From Prochilodus magdalenae (Eukaryota > Chordata > Actinopteri > Characiformes > Prochilodontidae): a DNA stretch of 64,000 nt. The stretch covers positions 189,501-253,500 of the forward strand of contig JAMWET010000521.1 of the NCBI GenBank assembly GCA_024036415.1, read 5' to 3'. A program made the position numbers and the translations under genes. Positions 48,811 through 61,447 of this stretch are shown piece by piece. How positions within the stretch are numbered: position 1 is the first letter of the stretch; every line of letters begins with the position of its first letter. Below the pieces are notes generated by a model that made no database searches, had not been told where the DNA came from, and saw only the letters and a program-made list of their open reading frames with translations.

Positions 48811-49739
48811 AAGGACCCCTTTCATTAGGACCCCTGAGTTACTGAGTTACACTGTGGTAACAGGGTAGAACACCTTTAAACGTGTTCTTCAGGTAATCGT
48901 AGTAACCCAGGGTGACTGGATTTGTCAGCGGAGCATCGAACACAGCAGGTGTGGTTGGCCAGGAAGTCCTTCATAAACTCTCTCACGCTGCCATCTCAGC
49001 CCCAGTTCCACCTGCGCATGCTGCACCACCCCAGCTGAGTCACACATCCCTTTTTTAAGAATGGGGAGCGTGTGCAGCCAAACATTTCCTCCAATTCACA
49101 CAGATGGCGTGGCTACCAGAGATTTCTGCTGCGTCCTTCTGTTTCAGAAGGTCAGATCCACACAGTCCTCCCGTCTCCCTCACGTAGGCAGACGCTACTT
49201 CTCTAATTCTGCGCTGCAGCTACCATGATTCTGTAGCAGGTAATAGAAGACAATATCTCAATAACTAGCACTGCACACACTACATGCCCAACACATCACC
49301 TACTTCCCTCACACCATGTGGAATCTAAACTAGATGTGCTAAAGTGGTTTCTAGCATCGTATGATATACAGCTCTGGTTAAAGCTGATGGCAGTTGTGGA
49401 GGTGTGTTAATGTTTCACAGCTATTATGGTGAAATGGAACCATCTTGGACCACCAGTAGCTCAGCCATGAAGCTGTAGCCCTAGCTGGAGAGCTAGCTTC
49501 CCGCAAAGCCAAGCTTCAAACACAATTTGACATACTTGCTCCAATCAACCAATCAGCCTCTTCCCAAGTCCTGGGTCGGCTGGATCAGGACAGCTTATTG
49601 GATATAGGTTGGAACTAATATCTCCAGGAAGATAGATCTCTAGGATGACGGCTGGAGACCAAAGCGCTAGAGCATGCAACTCACCTAAAGATCCAATACT
49701 ACAGGCCACCAATCTGCCTCTGGATGCAACATGAGCATA
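48811..49739. other. Intergenic stretch before Tc1 remnant
   Basis: Nothing identified to about 49440. The 300 bp before the transposase traces may be the decayed 5' part of the same Tc1 element, but I see no terminal repeat. Confidence 0.4.
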
Positions 49740-50475
49740 ACAACTGTGGATCCGGAGCTTTATGAAATGGGACTCCATGGCTAAGCAGCTTCACACAAGC
49801 CTCAGATCGCTATGTGCAATACCAAGTGTCGGCTGGAGTGGTGTAGAGCTCCACCACCGGACTCTGGAGCAGGGGAACCAGGTTCTCTGGAGTGATGGAT
49901 CACGCTTCACTATTTGGCAGGCAGATGGAGGAATCTGGGTTTAGTGGATGAATCCAGGAGAAAGCTCCCTACCCGAATACAGAGTGTTAACAGTAGAGTT
50001 TGGTTGAGGGGGATAATGGTCTGGGGGGTTTCAGGGTTTGGGCTCGGACCCTTAGTTCCAGTGAAGCATGGTGTTAATCCGGCAGCACACAAAGACATCC
50101 TACACAGTTCCATGCCTCTAGCTTTGTGCAGCAGCTTGGAGTAGAACCCTTTCCATGCTGGAGCATGACCGTTTCCCGGTGCACAAAGACAGCTCCATAA
50201 AGACACGGGAAGGTTGGTGTGGAGGAAGTCACAGAGGCCTGTCCTCAACCCTACTGAACACCTTTGGGATGGACTGTGAGCCAGGGCCTTTCGTCCAACA
50301 TCAGAGACCTCCATGAATGCCTTTTGATGGAATGGACACACTCGAAATCCTGCATAAGGCCTTTCCGGATCATAGCTGCAGTGAAGGAGGCGGCAGCTCC
50401 TTATCAATGCCCATGGTTTTGGAATGGGATGTCCTGCATGCTCATACAGGTGTGATTGTCATGTGTTTGGGCCTC
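49740..50475 (+). pseudogene. Degenerate Tc1-like transposase remnant (third family)
   Basis: Reading across frames gives CAIPSVGWSGVELHHRTLEQ, VLWSDGSRFTIWQADGGIWV, IMVWG, FGLGPLVPVK and LNPTEHLWDG. This is most of a Tc1-type DDE domain. The usual SDES has become SDGS, the Asp before LNP is lost, and frameshifts and stops are frequent. No intact ORF or terminal repeats remain. Confidence 0.85.
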
Positions 50476-51559
50476 CGGTGATTGAGAGGTCAAGGTCAGA
50501 GCACAAAGCAATATGTAATGATATCTAAGGGAGCTAAGAAGGAGCTGTGCTTGGAAAAGTCAAGCATTAATCCCGATTATCTTTACTGACTGCAATCAGT
50601 CACTTCACTGAGTGACTGCTGGAAGATTGCGTAATGTAGAGATGGCCTAGCTCTGCAATGGCCTGCTAGCATGGTTCGGGACGTGCTATCACTGGTGGGC
50701 AGTGACCTGTTGGGTAGATTGTTGGGGCTAAACCACATATTGAACCGAATCTGCTGGATTTGTAACCAGCCGGCTTTAAATGCAGCATTCGGACAGAAAC
50801 ACAGGGTGTCCTGACAGGCTAGCAGTCACAGTCAGGTGCGATTAGCATCGCTAACCTTTGGAAGTAAGATATGGTGTCAGGTTTGTGCTAATCACTGATG
50901 TAAGAGTCATTGTGTTGTGTACATATGACATATAACTGATAGCTGATTATGATTATGGCATCTCGATACAAGATGTGTTGACTTACCTCGTGCAGATAGA
51001 ACGGGCATGGTGGTAAACATGGGCCGGAAGAGTAAGGGCTACCCTGGCTACCCCTCATCCAGCAAAGTGGGTACACTGCAAAAACCGGTAGCCAGGTGAT
51101 ATATCTCATCATCATATAAGGTTTCATTCAGAGATAGTTGTAAGATCATTTGAGATAATTTTATTGTTTTAGGTGATTTTAAGCCAACATGTTCTCACTA
51201 CACTCGCAGATCATTTGGGCTGTTTCAAGCTAATTCCTTAATACAGGTAAAATTATCTGCAGAAATTACAGGTAAATAGAACACACGGCTAATTAAATCC
51301 GGTCTGGAAGTAGACTTATAATACGTCTACAGTCTTAAATTGAGAAATACAAGATATATATACTAGATATAAGATCATTTTACTTGCCAGGATCTGATTT
51401 TTACAGAGCTTTGTGCCAGAGAGACTAGACAGTAACAGGAACCCTTTCTGAAGACTCCTTCTCATTTTATCTGTTTTTATATCATTTTTAATGATGTATA
51501 TTAATAAAAATGCTATTTCAAAATCAGTGTGTCTAACAGTTCTCATTTTGAGATTACCA
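50476..51559. other. Intergenic stretch, nothing recognised
   Basis: No coding trace or repeat family identified. Confidence 0.5.
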
Positions 51560-51801
51560 TAACTTAGCCATAACATTAAATCCGCCTCCTAGTACCTACA
51601 CTTAGCTCCACTGACCGTACAGGACACTCTGTAGGTGTACAGGTCCAGACTGTAGTCCATCTGTTTCTCTGTATACTGTATTACCCTGTTCTTCAATGGT
51701 CAGGACCCCCACAGGACCACCACAGAGCAGGTACGATGGGGGTGGTGGATCATTCTCAGCGTGGTGTGTTAGTGTGGGTGGTGTGTTAGTGTGGGTAGGC
51801 A
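51560..51801 (-). mobile_element. MITE-like dispersed repeat copy
   Basis: It is reverse in orientation to the 33 kb copy: gtaggtgtacaggtccagac, tgtagtccatctgtttctct, ggtcaggacccccacaggac and ggtggatcattctcagcg. The part at 51606-51675 is almost identical to the copy at the right window edge. Confidence 0.7.
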
Positions 51802-51892
51802 GTAGTGAGCAGCATTGTGTTTCTCTTTTGCGAGTGGAGAAGCATTTCCTTCTGTCATGCTCCAAATAAACCCCACCCCTTCCTCATTCATT

Positions 51893-51998
51893 TATGTATC
51901 TATGTATGAATGTGTGTATGTATGTATGTGTGTGTGTATGTATGTATGTGTGTGTATGTATGTATGTGTGAGGGTGTGTATGTATGTGTACGTATATA
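51893..51998. repeat. (GTAT)/(GT) microsatellite
   Basis: Mixed gtatgtatgtgtgtgt run directly adjoining the 52.0 kb MITE. Confidence 0.9.
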
Positions 51999-52251
51999 TA
52001 TCGCCGCTGTCCAAAGAAAAACAAGTATCTCCAAAATGGCAACTTTACAGGAAAGGCCAAAAACCTTATTCAATTTTAATGTAAGTCAATGGAACCAGAC
52101 GTCTCACCAAGCACTTTTGGGCCATTTCAGTTGGTCCATTCATAATGCAAATCTCACAAAGTGTAAACAGGAGCTGCTGTTTTCAAATGATGCATAAAAG
52201 TCAAAATGGCCAAAAATGGAGATACATGTTTTTCATTGGACAGTGACGATA
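51999..52251 (+). mobile_element. MITE (TATCTCCAAAATGG family), copy 2
   Basis: The left end atatcgccgctgtccaaag then aaaaacaagtatctccaaaa is mirrored at the right end by aatggagatacatgtttttc then attggacagtgacgatat, giving inverted ends of about 40 bp. This copy is well preserved and sits next to a GTAT microsatellite. Confidence 0.8.
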
Positions 52252-53300
52252 TGTATGTGTGTATATACATTTATTAAATTATTTATTTATACATTTACAT
52301 GATTGTAATTGCTATAGAGTGCAGCAAACCATTTCCCCCAATGTAAAATAGAAACACATTTATTCTCACCTGCAGCCTGTGAGTACTGAACTGCTTGTTT
52401 GAATATTTTCTTGTCCACGTTTGTATTTAACACGGCCTTTCATAAAAGGGATTATGGGTTGACAAACATTCAAATTTTTTTACCATGTTGATTTTCCACC
52501 TTCTCTGAAGCTCTTTAAAAGTAAACAGGCTGTTTATTACTGTGCCTTGACTCACAGCTATATATAAGGTACCCCTGTACCAGCTAGCAGGGAACATTCC
52601 CAGAAGTTCTAACAAAGTTAAACAGAGGGAAATGTTTTACTCTAATGTTGAAAGAACGTTTTACAGACGTTTCTAATGTTTAGATAATGTTTCTATAAGG
52701 TCAGATGTTCACTAAGACAATGTTCTAGCTGCTGTGTCCTGAAGATGTTCGTGGGGCCACAGATGATGTCACGTGGGACCATAAGAAGAACATTCTCAGT
52801 GCTACTCCTTCAGAAAGAACATTGTGGGAACCAAGAGAAAACACTGGAAGCATTGCGTTGCATATTCTCAGAACGTTTTTAGGACTAATAATTTCTAGCT
52901 GGGTGTGCTGGCCTATACTGTGCCTCGTTCAGGCCGACACACTCCTTATAACTTCAGCGTGAATAACAATAACGTCTCTGATTTCGAAATCAAAGTTTAT
53001 AGTGAAAATGGAACTGATATGTACCAGTGTTACTTTAGCCTGTAATAGACACAGCCGCCACTCAACACAATGTTTTACAGCTCTTTATAGCTGCTGTAAA
53101 CGCAGACGCTGATTGTAAAAAGGATTACTGCCCATCTGCAGGCTGTCAGAGGAAGCCTGTAAGATCAGTTATTCTCTAAACATGGCTAATTTTGCTCACT
53201 TGCTGACGGATCATGGATCCTGAGCTGGAGGACAGTGTGAACCGCCAAAGTAAAATCCTCCTCCAGTGTCAGTAGAAGCTCCCCCCCTCAGACCTCCAGT
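52252..53300. other. Intergenic stretch, nothing recognised
   Basis: The part at 52570-52900 has recurring aacattc / aatgttct / gaacgtt words, suggesting an old repeat. No gene seen. Confidence 0.4.
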
Positions 53301-54108
53301 GGAGTAACAGTACTAAAGTATGTACCTTCAGATGTACTTAAGTATGGAGAGTAACAGTACTAAAGTATGTACCTTCAGATGTACTTAAGTATGGAGAGTA
53401 CCAGTACTAGAGTACGTACCTTCAGATGTACTTAAGTATGGAGAGTAACAGTACTAAAGTACGTACCTTCAGATGTACTTAAGTATGGAGAGTAACAGTA
53501 CTAAAGTACGTACCTTCAGATGTACTTAAGTATGGAGAGTAACAGTACTAGAGTACGTACCTTCAGATGTACTTAAGTATGGAGAGTACCAGTACTAAAG
53601 TACGTACCTTCAGATGTACTTAAGTATGGAGAGTACCAGTACTAAAGTACGTACCTTCAGATGTACTTAAGTATGGAGAGTAACAGTACTAAAGTACAGA
53701 CCTTCAGATGTACTTAAGTATGGAGAGTAACAGTACTAAAGTACGTACCTTCAGATGTACTTAAGTATGGAGAGTACCAGTACTAAAGTATGTACCTTCA
53801 GATGTACTTAAGTATGGAGAGTACCAGTACTAAAGTACGTACCTTCAGATGTACTTAAGTATGGAGAGTACCAGTACTAAAGTACGTACCTTCAGATGTA
53901 CTTAAGTATGGAGAGTACCAGTACTAAAGTACGTACCTTCAGATGTACTTAAGTATGGAGAGTACCAGTACTAAAGTACGTACCTTCAGATGTACTTAAG
54001 TATGGAGAGTACCAGTACTAAAGTATGTACTTCAGATGTACTTAAGTATGGAGAGTACCAGTACTAAAGTATGTACCTTCAGATGTACTGAAGTATGGAG
54101 AGTAACAG
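53301..54108. repeat. 47-bp tandem satellite
   Basis: About 17 head-to-tail copies of a 47-bp unit, very homogeneous. Each contains cagtactaaagtacgtacc, ttcagatgtacttaagtatg and gagagta. Variation is mainly gtaaca/gtacca and tatgta/tacgta. No spacers, so not CRISPR-like. Confidence 0.97.
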
Positions 54109-56494
54109 GAGTATGGTTTATTAGGGCTCTAATGTCCTATTATCATTTCTGGAACAGGACTCTTCATCAGCTCAGTGTAGGTGAAGAGACTCTAGTGTCT
54201 CTCAGTCCACCAGTCTTTAATAGAAGCTCATTCATTAGTCTGACACTGACGTCTATTCACATCATCATCAGCACAGAACACTGAAGGAGAACCGGTTCCA
54301 TTAGCTAGAACTATAAAATAACTTTCTGCAAACAGTAAAGTTTCAGTTTTAGTTTTATTGACTTAGTTACAGTTTAAGTTTAAGAATCAGATTTGAACCG
54401 GATCACTAAATAGTTCCTCCTTTACTGTACTGCATCTGTAGGCCTCTGTTCATCAACACAAGCCAGCCAAACACGTGTACCATAAAGGAAACAGAGTTCA
54501 TATACATTCTGAATAAAGTGCGTGTGCAGGTTCTATAGTGTGTCTATTTACCCACAAAGTCAGGATCAGTCTGTTAATCTGTTAATCCTGTCATCTTGGA
54601 AAAGAAGGAGGCATGCCCCAAACCAGAGATCTTCAAACCAGTCCTCCGGCTCCCCACCAGACACTCCACGTTCTAGCTACAGCCTTTCCTACTAAGCAAA
54701 GGGTGGAGCAAAAACAAGGCCCGAGGATCTGTTTGAAGACCTCTACTTAAAGCTGTAGGCATTAATGGAGAAACCTCCACCAGCTTTACAGACACGGCTG
54801 GTCACTTCTAGCCACACGTTTCCCGTACACAGCAGATAAACGAGCCCACAGTCTGACACGATAACGCACAAACAGCAGGCCACTCGTCTTAACCTAGCAG
54901 CCACGGCCATCATCAACCCGAACCCGAGAACCCAAGTTGGCCCACGGGCTCTATTCCCAGGCTGAGCCTGAATCGAGGAGACCATAAAGTACATTCATCA
55001 TACACGTCAACCAGGAGGGCATTCAGTCGGAGGGCGAAGGGGCAGGAGCTCCAGCTCCACCTTGGGTTTATCTAGCACGCTGTTGGGTGCTTTGACCGTT
55101 ATTTGTCCATGTGCTACTGAGTCACTAGGTGAAACGTAGGATCTGGCAGGGCAGACATGTGTCCATTAGTCCGGCAAATATAGAGCAAGTGATACTTGAA
55201 CTTGAACTTTCCTGTCCAGGACACTGTAAATAAAGCTGATCCAAGATGCTCCTCCAGCAGACTTCTGGAAGCTTCAGCGGCCTGACTGTTTACGGTGGAA
55301 CCCGAACAGCTGTGTCGGCTGTTATCACGCCGCAGGAAGATGATGTGAGTTAGGATATGACTGCTCGGGTGTGTCTGCTGTCACCGTCCAGCTGCTCCTA
55401 TTACGAGAGGGATTTAGAGGGGTGGAACCCTGAGAACTTCTAGGAACCATTGAGAACATCTAGGACTGACTGCACAGTGCTGGAGCAGACGATTGGAATG
55501 ATTTACCTTTACAAGTAAAAACAAATAAAAAAAAAAAACCAAATAAATAAATACACAGAAGTCTGTTCTAGTCCGCACTTCTACCTATAAAGCGTATTTA
55601 AAATAAACCAGGAAGTTTATAACCTGTCAGTTCAAGAGGCTTGGACAAACAGACTGTGACGAGCGCTGAGCTAAAATCAAGGCGAGGTTTATTTAACGGG
55701 TTTGTAATCAGCCACAGAGACAAGAAGAGCAAGGCGGACATAACAGAAGGGCAGGACAGAGTCAGAGTCAAGAAACAAGCGGACGTCAAAACCAGGCAAC
55801 CAATCAGACCAGCAAAAGAACCAAACGGGCGAGGACAAAAGAGTCAATCAGTAAAACAGAGCGACGTCAAAACCAGAGCAGCAAACGAGATTACAGATCA
55901 CCGAGAGACCGGCTCGGTACGCACAGAGTGGCAATACCTCCCACCGGGTCAGTGGCAGGGAGGAGTATACACACAAACAGGCTGAATAAACTACAGGGGA
56001 AATCAATACTCCGGTGATTCAGATCTGGGAAACGGATCGGGACTGGGAGATGGCGAGAGTGATGTCATCAGGTGGTGGGTTATGGGAAATGGAGTCCAGA
56101 AGATCAGGGGTGGAGGGAGAGCCAGCAGGCGTGACAGGGCTTTTTTTGCATCCGTATGTACACAGTGGAGTGAAATGGGGAACAAGGTGCGTGGAACAAA
56201 GGAGGACGGAGTGCAGACATACGTGTGTAAACAAAAAGTAAACTAGAAACAATAAAATAAATACCATAAATTAAACAGACACCAGACAGTAAACAGACGG
56301 GACAGGGCAGAACGATACAGCACTCATATCTGGACATGAGGGAGCAGAATAAGGACCAGAGAGGGTCAGCATGCTGAGATCTGGGAGTGATAACACACAT
56401 ACACACTGCAGCTCCTGAGCTAGCATAAACAGTGACACAGGGTTAGCAGCAGTGCTCCAGAGAGGGCAAGCAGAGCATCAGAAGTGGTGAGCGT
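54109..56494. other. Intergenic stretch, nothing recognised
   Basis: Two near-repeated words (cagcgacgtcaaaaccag / agcggacgtcaaaaccag) occur at 55860 and 55779. No gene or transposon trace recognised. Confidence 0.45.
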
Positions 56495-57475
56495 GTAAGT
56501 GAGAGTGTGTGTAAGTGTGAGTGTGTGCGTGTTTGTAAGTGTGTGTGTAAGTGTGTGTGAGAGGGTGTGTGTGTGTGTGAGAGGGTGTGTGTGTAAGTGA
56601 GTGTGTGTGTATGAATGTGTGTGTGTGAGTGAGTGTGTAAGTGTGTGTGTGTGTGTGTGTGTGAGTGAGTGAGTGAGTGAGTGAGTGAGTGTGAGTGTGT
56701 AAGTGTGTGTGAGTGAGTGTGTGTGTGTGAGAGGGTGTGTGTGTGTGTGAGTGAGTGTGAGTGTGTAAGTGTGTGTGTGTGTGTGTGTGTGTGTGAGTGA
56801 GAGTGAGTGAGTGTGTGAGTGAGTGAGTGTGTGTGTGTAAGTGTGTGTGTGTGTGTGTGTGTGTGAGAGTGAGTGAGTGTGTGTGTGAGTGTGTAAGTGT
56901 GTGTGAGTGAGTGTGTGTGTGTGAGAGGGTGTGTGTGTGTGAGTGTGTATGAATGTGTGTGTTTGAGTGAGTGAGTGTGTATGAATGTGTGTGTTTGAGT
57001 GAGTGTGAGTGTGTATGAATGTGTGTGTGTGAGTGAGTGTGAGTGTGAGTGTGTGTGTGTGTGTGAGAGAGTGAGTGAGTGAGTGAGTGGGTGTGTAAGT
57101 GTGTGTGTGTGTGAGTGTGTGTGTGTGTGAGTGAGTGAGTGTGTGTGTGAGTGAGTGTGAGTGTGTGTGTGTGTGTGTGTAAGTGTGTGTGTTTGTGTGT
57201 TTGTAAGTGTGTGTGAGTGTGTGTGTGTGTGTGTGTGAGAGAGTGTGTGAGTGAGTGTGTGTGTGTGTGAGAGAGTGTGTGAGTGAGTGAGTGTGTAAGT
57301 GTGTGTGTGTGTGTGAGTGTGTGAGTGAGTGAGTGTGTAAGTGTGTGTGAGTGTGTGTGTGAGTGAGTGAGTGAGTGTGTAAGTGTGTTTGAGTGTGTGT
57401 GTGTGGGAGTGAGTGTGTGTAAGAGTGAGTGTGTAAGTGTGTGTGTGTGTGTGTGTGTCTGTGAGAGGGTGTGTA
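56495..57475. repeat. Long (GT)n/(GAGT)n array
   Basis: Nearly 1 kb of gtgtgt, gagtgagt and gtaagtgtgt variants. The minus-strand frames of 347 and 399 codons through it are His-Thr-Leu-Ser runs produced by the repeat. Confidence 0.97.
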
Positions 57476-57494
57476 TGTAGAGAGGGGGTCCTGG

Positions 57495-57708
57495 TGAGTC
57501 CTGGTGAGTTGCCGATGGCACAGATGCTCTGGTACCTTCTGTCAGACGGCAACACTGGAAAGAAATTCCGTGTGTGGGATGGATGGGGTCGTTTCGCTAT
57601 GCTGGTGGCTTTGCGGATGCAGCGTGTGGTGTAGATGTCCATGATGGAGGGTAGAGAGACCCCGATGATCTTCTCCGCTGTCCTCTCTGAGAGGTGGAGC
57701 AGAAGTGT
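57495..57708 (-). mobile_element. LINE reverse-transcriptase C-terminal fragment
   Basis: The minus strand encodes AEKIIGVSLPSIMD, then IYTTRCIRKATSIAKR and FPVLPSDRRYQSI. These are hallmark C-terminal motifs of a widespread fish non-LTR retrotransposon polyprotein. The frame then runs into the GT-rich array, where it only yields a His-Thr artefact. It is a different LINE family from the one at 5.9 kb. Confidence 0.8.
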
Positions 57709-59754
57709 ATAAGTAGTAGTTCACAGTAGGGGTGTGAACTTGTTACCCAGCCGTCGCGTCCCAGTCGTCTCCTGTTCACAGTCTACTCTGTTTATATAGA
57801 TACCCTGTGGCTTCCTTGGATCTAACCCCTCTTATGCACTGAGCGTTTCTCCCTTGCTGTCTTTTGCTACCTCTGGTTTTCGACTCCTCCTTTTATTTTC
57901 GGTGTACTCTCTTGGCTTCTCCCTTTGCTTTGTTTCTGTGTCTGTTTGCTCTCTTGGTTCTGACTCCTGCCTGTCCTCCTGGTTTTGACTGTGTCTTGCC
58001 CCTTGTTATGTTCGCCTGGTTGCTGCTGTTCAGTCTTATTGCCAGTTAAACCCATTTTGGTTTTGGCTCTGTGCGTGTCAAATTAAGTTTGTTGATTCTG
58101 ACACATACTATAAATTGTATTACAGTATACGTCAAAGTATATACTCTCAAAGAAGCTAAAAGCATTAAACTGGTATGTATAGGTTTGCTTATAGTGGCAG
58201 TACGAAATAAAGGGCGGATGTTAACTAGAGCACTCTGGAGCACTTACAGTACACTTCTATGAACTAATAAGTGTCCCAGGAAGTACGGAAACAGAACACT
58301 CACTCATATCCAGCTGTAGGACATTAGCGTACTTATATGAGGCCTACTTGTGAAGTCTACTCCAGCGAAGCTCCCAGTTCTCGTTAGCCTCCAGCCAAAA
58401 GCGCTAACTTTTGGTAAGTCAACTATGTTTGGGGTGAAGGAAAAACACTGTGGGCGTTTCAGCCGCACCAATGTTTTCGGAGTTCACCGCGAGCTGAACA
58501 CTCTGAGGTTTGACTGCACTGCGCAGGTTTTCTTCTGATTCTGGTTTGGAGTGTTGCGGATCTCCGACTGTGTATCGGGTGATTTCTGGACAACACTGTA
58601 CACAGACAGTTTCTCCTAAATGCTGTTTCCACCTCCACGTTTGGCCTGGCAGGCGTTCACGGTGCCGCATGATGCCTGCACCTCGGTGGTTGAGATATGA
58701 AAACATTTGGGGGAACCCGCCTTCAGGCGGGGGAGAACAAACTCTGACACAGTTCAGCCGCTGAAGGAGAATGTGTTGCGGTGGGATTTCTTTTCTCAGT
58801 GTAAATTCCTGGAAGCTTTTGCCTGGAAAGTCCATTACTGGTTCAACTGGATACAATAACAAACACTGTTTACTCAGCGCACTCTTATTCGGCTGTAACG
58901 CACACATATGGAGCACCTACTGCAGACGCTTTGTGGAAGGTTTTTGATTGGATAGTATTGGCGTACCCTGACGGAGCCGTGCTCTGGGTCTGATTAAGAA
59001 ATAAATATATAAAGCGGTCAGTTTTAAACCGAGTTTTTCTCTTTGTGTTTTGGCACAGAGGCTCTGGAACAGTCGCAGGGACTCAGGCCCAGGGCACTGC
59101 AAGCGCTTGCTGATGTGTCTTATTACGTTCTGCTGAGAGAAGGGCGGAGCCAGTCAAAGGAGATTCGAGTTCTGCAACTGCAAATCCATCATAGCAAGAT
59201 TCCATTTTAGGTTTCTTGCAAAACACTGAACGTAAGACTTGCAAAACCTAAGATCCAAATCTGCAGGAAATGAATCAGCAAGCCTACGGGAAGTGGCAGA
59301 TGGCATACAATGCCAACAAGACAAAGCACCATGGGGCTCGGCTTCTAGCCTCACATGGAATGTGGATTTTGCTCTGTATTCCATTTAAAGGAATTCTGAA
59401 ATGACGTATCCTCATCTCCAAATGCAGATCATATGTTTAGAGCGACCGATAGAGTCTTACTGTTAGCTGAAAGTTCTGCATGTGGAGGAAGCAAGCGGAT
59501 TCTTACAATTCCCTTCTTCACTAGTCTTAGATCTCGACGATGGATCCTGAAGTTAACGATGAAATAATGTCTGCCAGATGACGGTCTGGCCCTTTTCTTC
59601 TCTTATAAAGTCTCAGGGGACACAGAACTACAGACATACTAAACTTGAGTGTTAAAGTTCAACATGCAGCAGAGCTTTAATGAAGAGCACAAGATATAAA
59701 TATGAATATACCAGGGTTTAAAAAGCACTCATCAGACCTGTCAGAGAACAGTGT
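57709..59754. other. Intergenic stretch, nothing recognised
   Basis: A pyrimidine-rich segment at 57840-58060, otherwise unassigned. The 165-codon minus frame at 58419-58916 shows no known motif. Confidence 0.45.
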
Positions 59755-59755
59755 G

Positions 59756-59789
<34 letters not shown>

Positions 59790-60470
59790 AAAAGCAATGG
59801 ATAAACAAACAGACGTACAGACCGACAGGTGACACAATGTTCAAACAGACGGACACATGGACAGACAAACAGATACATACAGACAAAGACAGACAACAGG
59901 CAGACATACAGATGGACAATCAGACGGAACTATACACAAACAAACAGACGTACAAATGGACAATCAAACAGACAGACAGACAAACCAATGGATAAACAAA
60001 CAGACGTACAGACAGACAAACACTCCTGCACAAACAATGTACAAGGACGAACAAACAACAGCACACAAACACATAGACCAACAAATGGACAAACAAGCAA
60101 ACGTACAGGTGGACAATCAGACGAAACACTACATGAACAAACAAACGTTCATATGGACAAACAAACAGACAAACCGACACACAAACAAACAAATGTACAA
60201 ATGGTGAAACAAACAAAGCAATGGACGAACAAATAGACGTACAGACAAACAGGCGAAACCACAAACGAACAGGCAGATGAACAGATGGACAATCAGACGA
60301 AACACTACAGACAAACCGACACACGAACAAACAAGCGTTCAAATGGACAAACTAACAAAGTAATGGACAAACAAACAGATGTACAGACAGATGAACAAAC
60401 AGGTGAAACCACAAACGAGCAGGCAGACGTACAGATGGACAATCAGACTAAGCAATGTACAATCATATAG
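59755..60470. repeat. ACAGAC/ACAAAC minisatellite
   Basis: Begins with perfect (CAGA)n at 59757-59790 and becomes a degenerate array of acagacgtacagatggac and aatcagacgaaacactac blocks, repeated about every 150-180 bp. Frames on both strands (QTDRQTNG or CLSVCLFV) are repeat artefacts. Confidence 0.93.
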
Positions 60471-61366
60471 ATGTACTCACGGACCAACAGACAAAAGAAG
60501 CTGATGCTGATTAATGGATTAACAGAAGTACAGATGGAGGATAATGTGAATGGGAGGTGATTGGTCAGGGGAGCACTTACGGAGGAGTTACTGAAGAAAG
60601 GACCATCCAGGTTACCTGGACAGGAGTACATACTCCTGTACATACCGAGGCCCGGAGGAACAAAGCCGCCTCAGATGCAGGTTCCCACAAGCTTTCGGTT
60701 TCCTTCTGCAGGTACATCTACTGACCTGTTTACCACTTTCCATCTGAACCAGTCAACATCTCTCCAACGGTCCGTTTGCCTGGCAGTGGACGGCCCAGGA
60801 CGGGTTTAGTGACTCGACACAGCTACACAGTTAAACAGCTCCTACCAAACTACAGCACATTCAGCAGCGCTGCTGGCCGGTCTTTCGCACGTCCCCCAGT
60901 TGGATCAGGTCCTGAAACCCGGTGTGGCTTTTCTGTGGCGGCCTTCGGCTATCGTGCTCAGCAGGTTGGTGCTTTGCGAACGCATTGAGAGATATTGTTG
61001 AATGAGGTATGTGGAATGAGCTCAGTGTAACCTCATTCGCTCGTGCACGAGGCAAACACGGGACACAGTAGAAACCTCAGATGACCGAGATTGTGACGTG
61101 CCGCGTGTTTAACTTCAGCCTGGCGGCGCGGCGCGCCTACTGTTTCTGGTTTCTGTGCGAGCTAGTGTGTGGAGTTCATGTGTATGTGCGGTCTGGAGGA
61201 CTAAAGCTCCATCTCAGCACACGCATTCCTCTGACTCCCTGCCCCCACACCAACCCCAGTCAAATTACAGCTATGGTTCAGAAATTGACAGGAAAAATGT
61301 GTGCGAGCGTGAAAACCTGAATACGCCACCACCACCTCTTCCTCCTCCCCCTTTCTCCCAGATGTG

Positions 61367-61447
<81 letters not shown>

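Noticed and set aside
53301..54108. Regular 47-bp repeat as a CRISPR array
   Set aside because: There are no unique spacers, no cas genes, and the DNA is clearly vertebrate.
56443..57642. 399- and 347-codon minus-strand frames rich in His and Thr
   Set aside because: They read a GT/GAGT array. Only the first 50 residues are meaningful, and those are a LINE reverse-transcriptase C-terminus.
59829..60342. 135- to 140-codon frames on both strands (QTDRQTNG and CLSVCLFV)
   Set aside because: Produced by the ACAGAC-type tandem repeat; open on both strands because the unit lacks stops.
61080..61165. CpG cluster as a second promoter
   Set aside because: Only about 85 bases are CpG-dense and no exon with splice signals is recognisable nearby.
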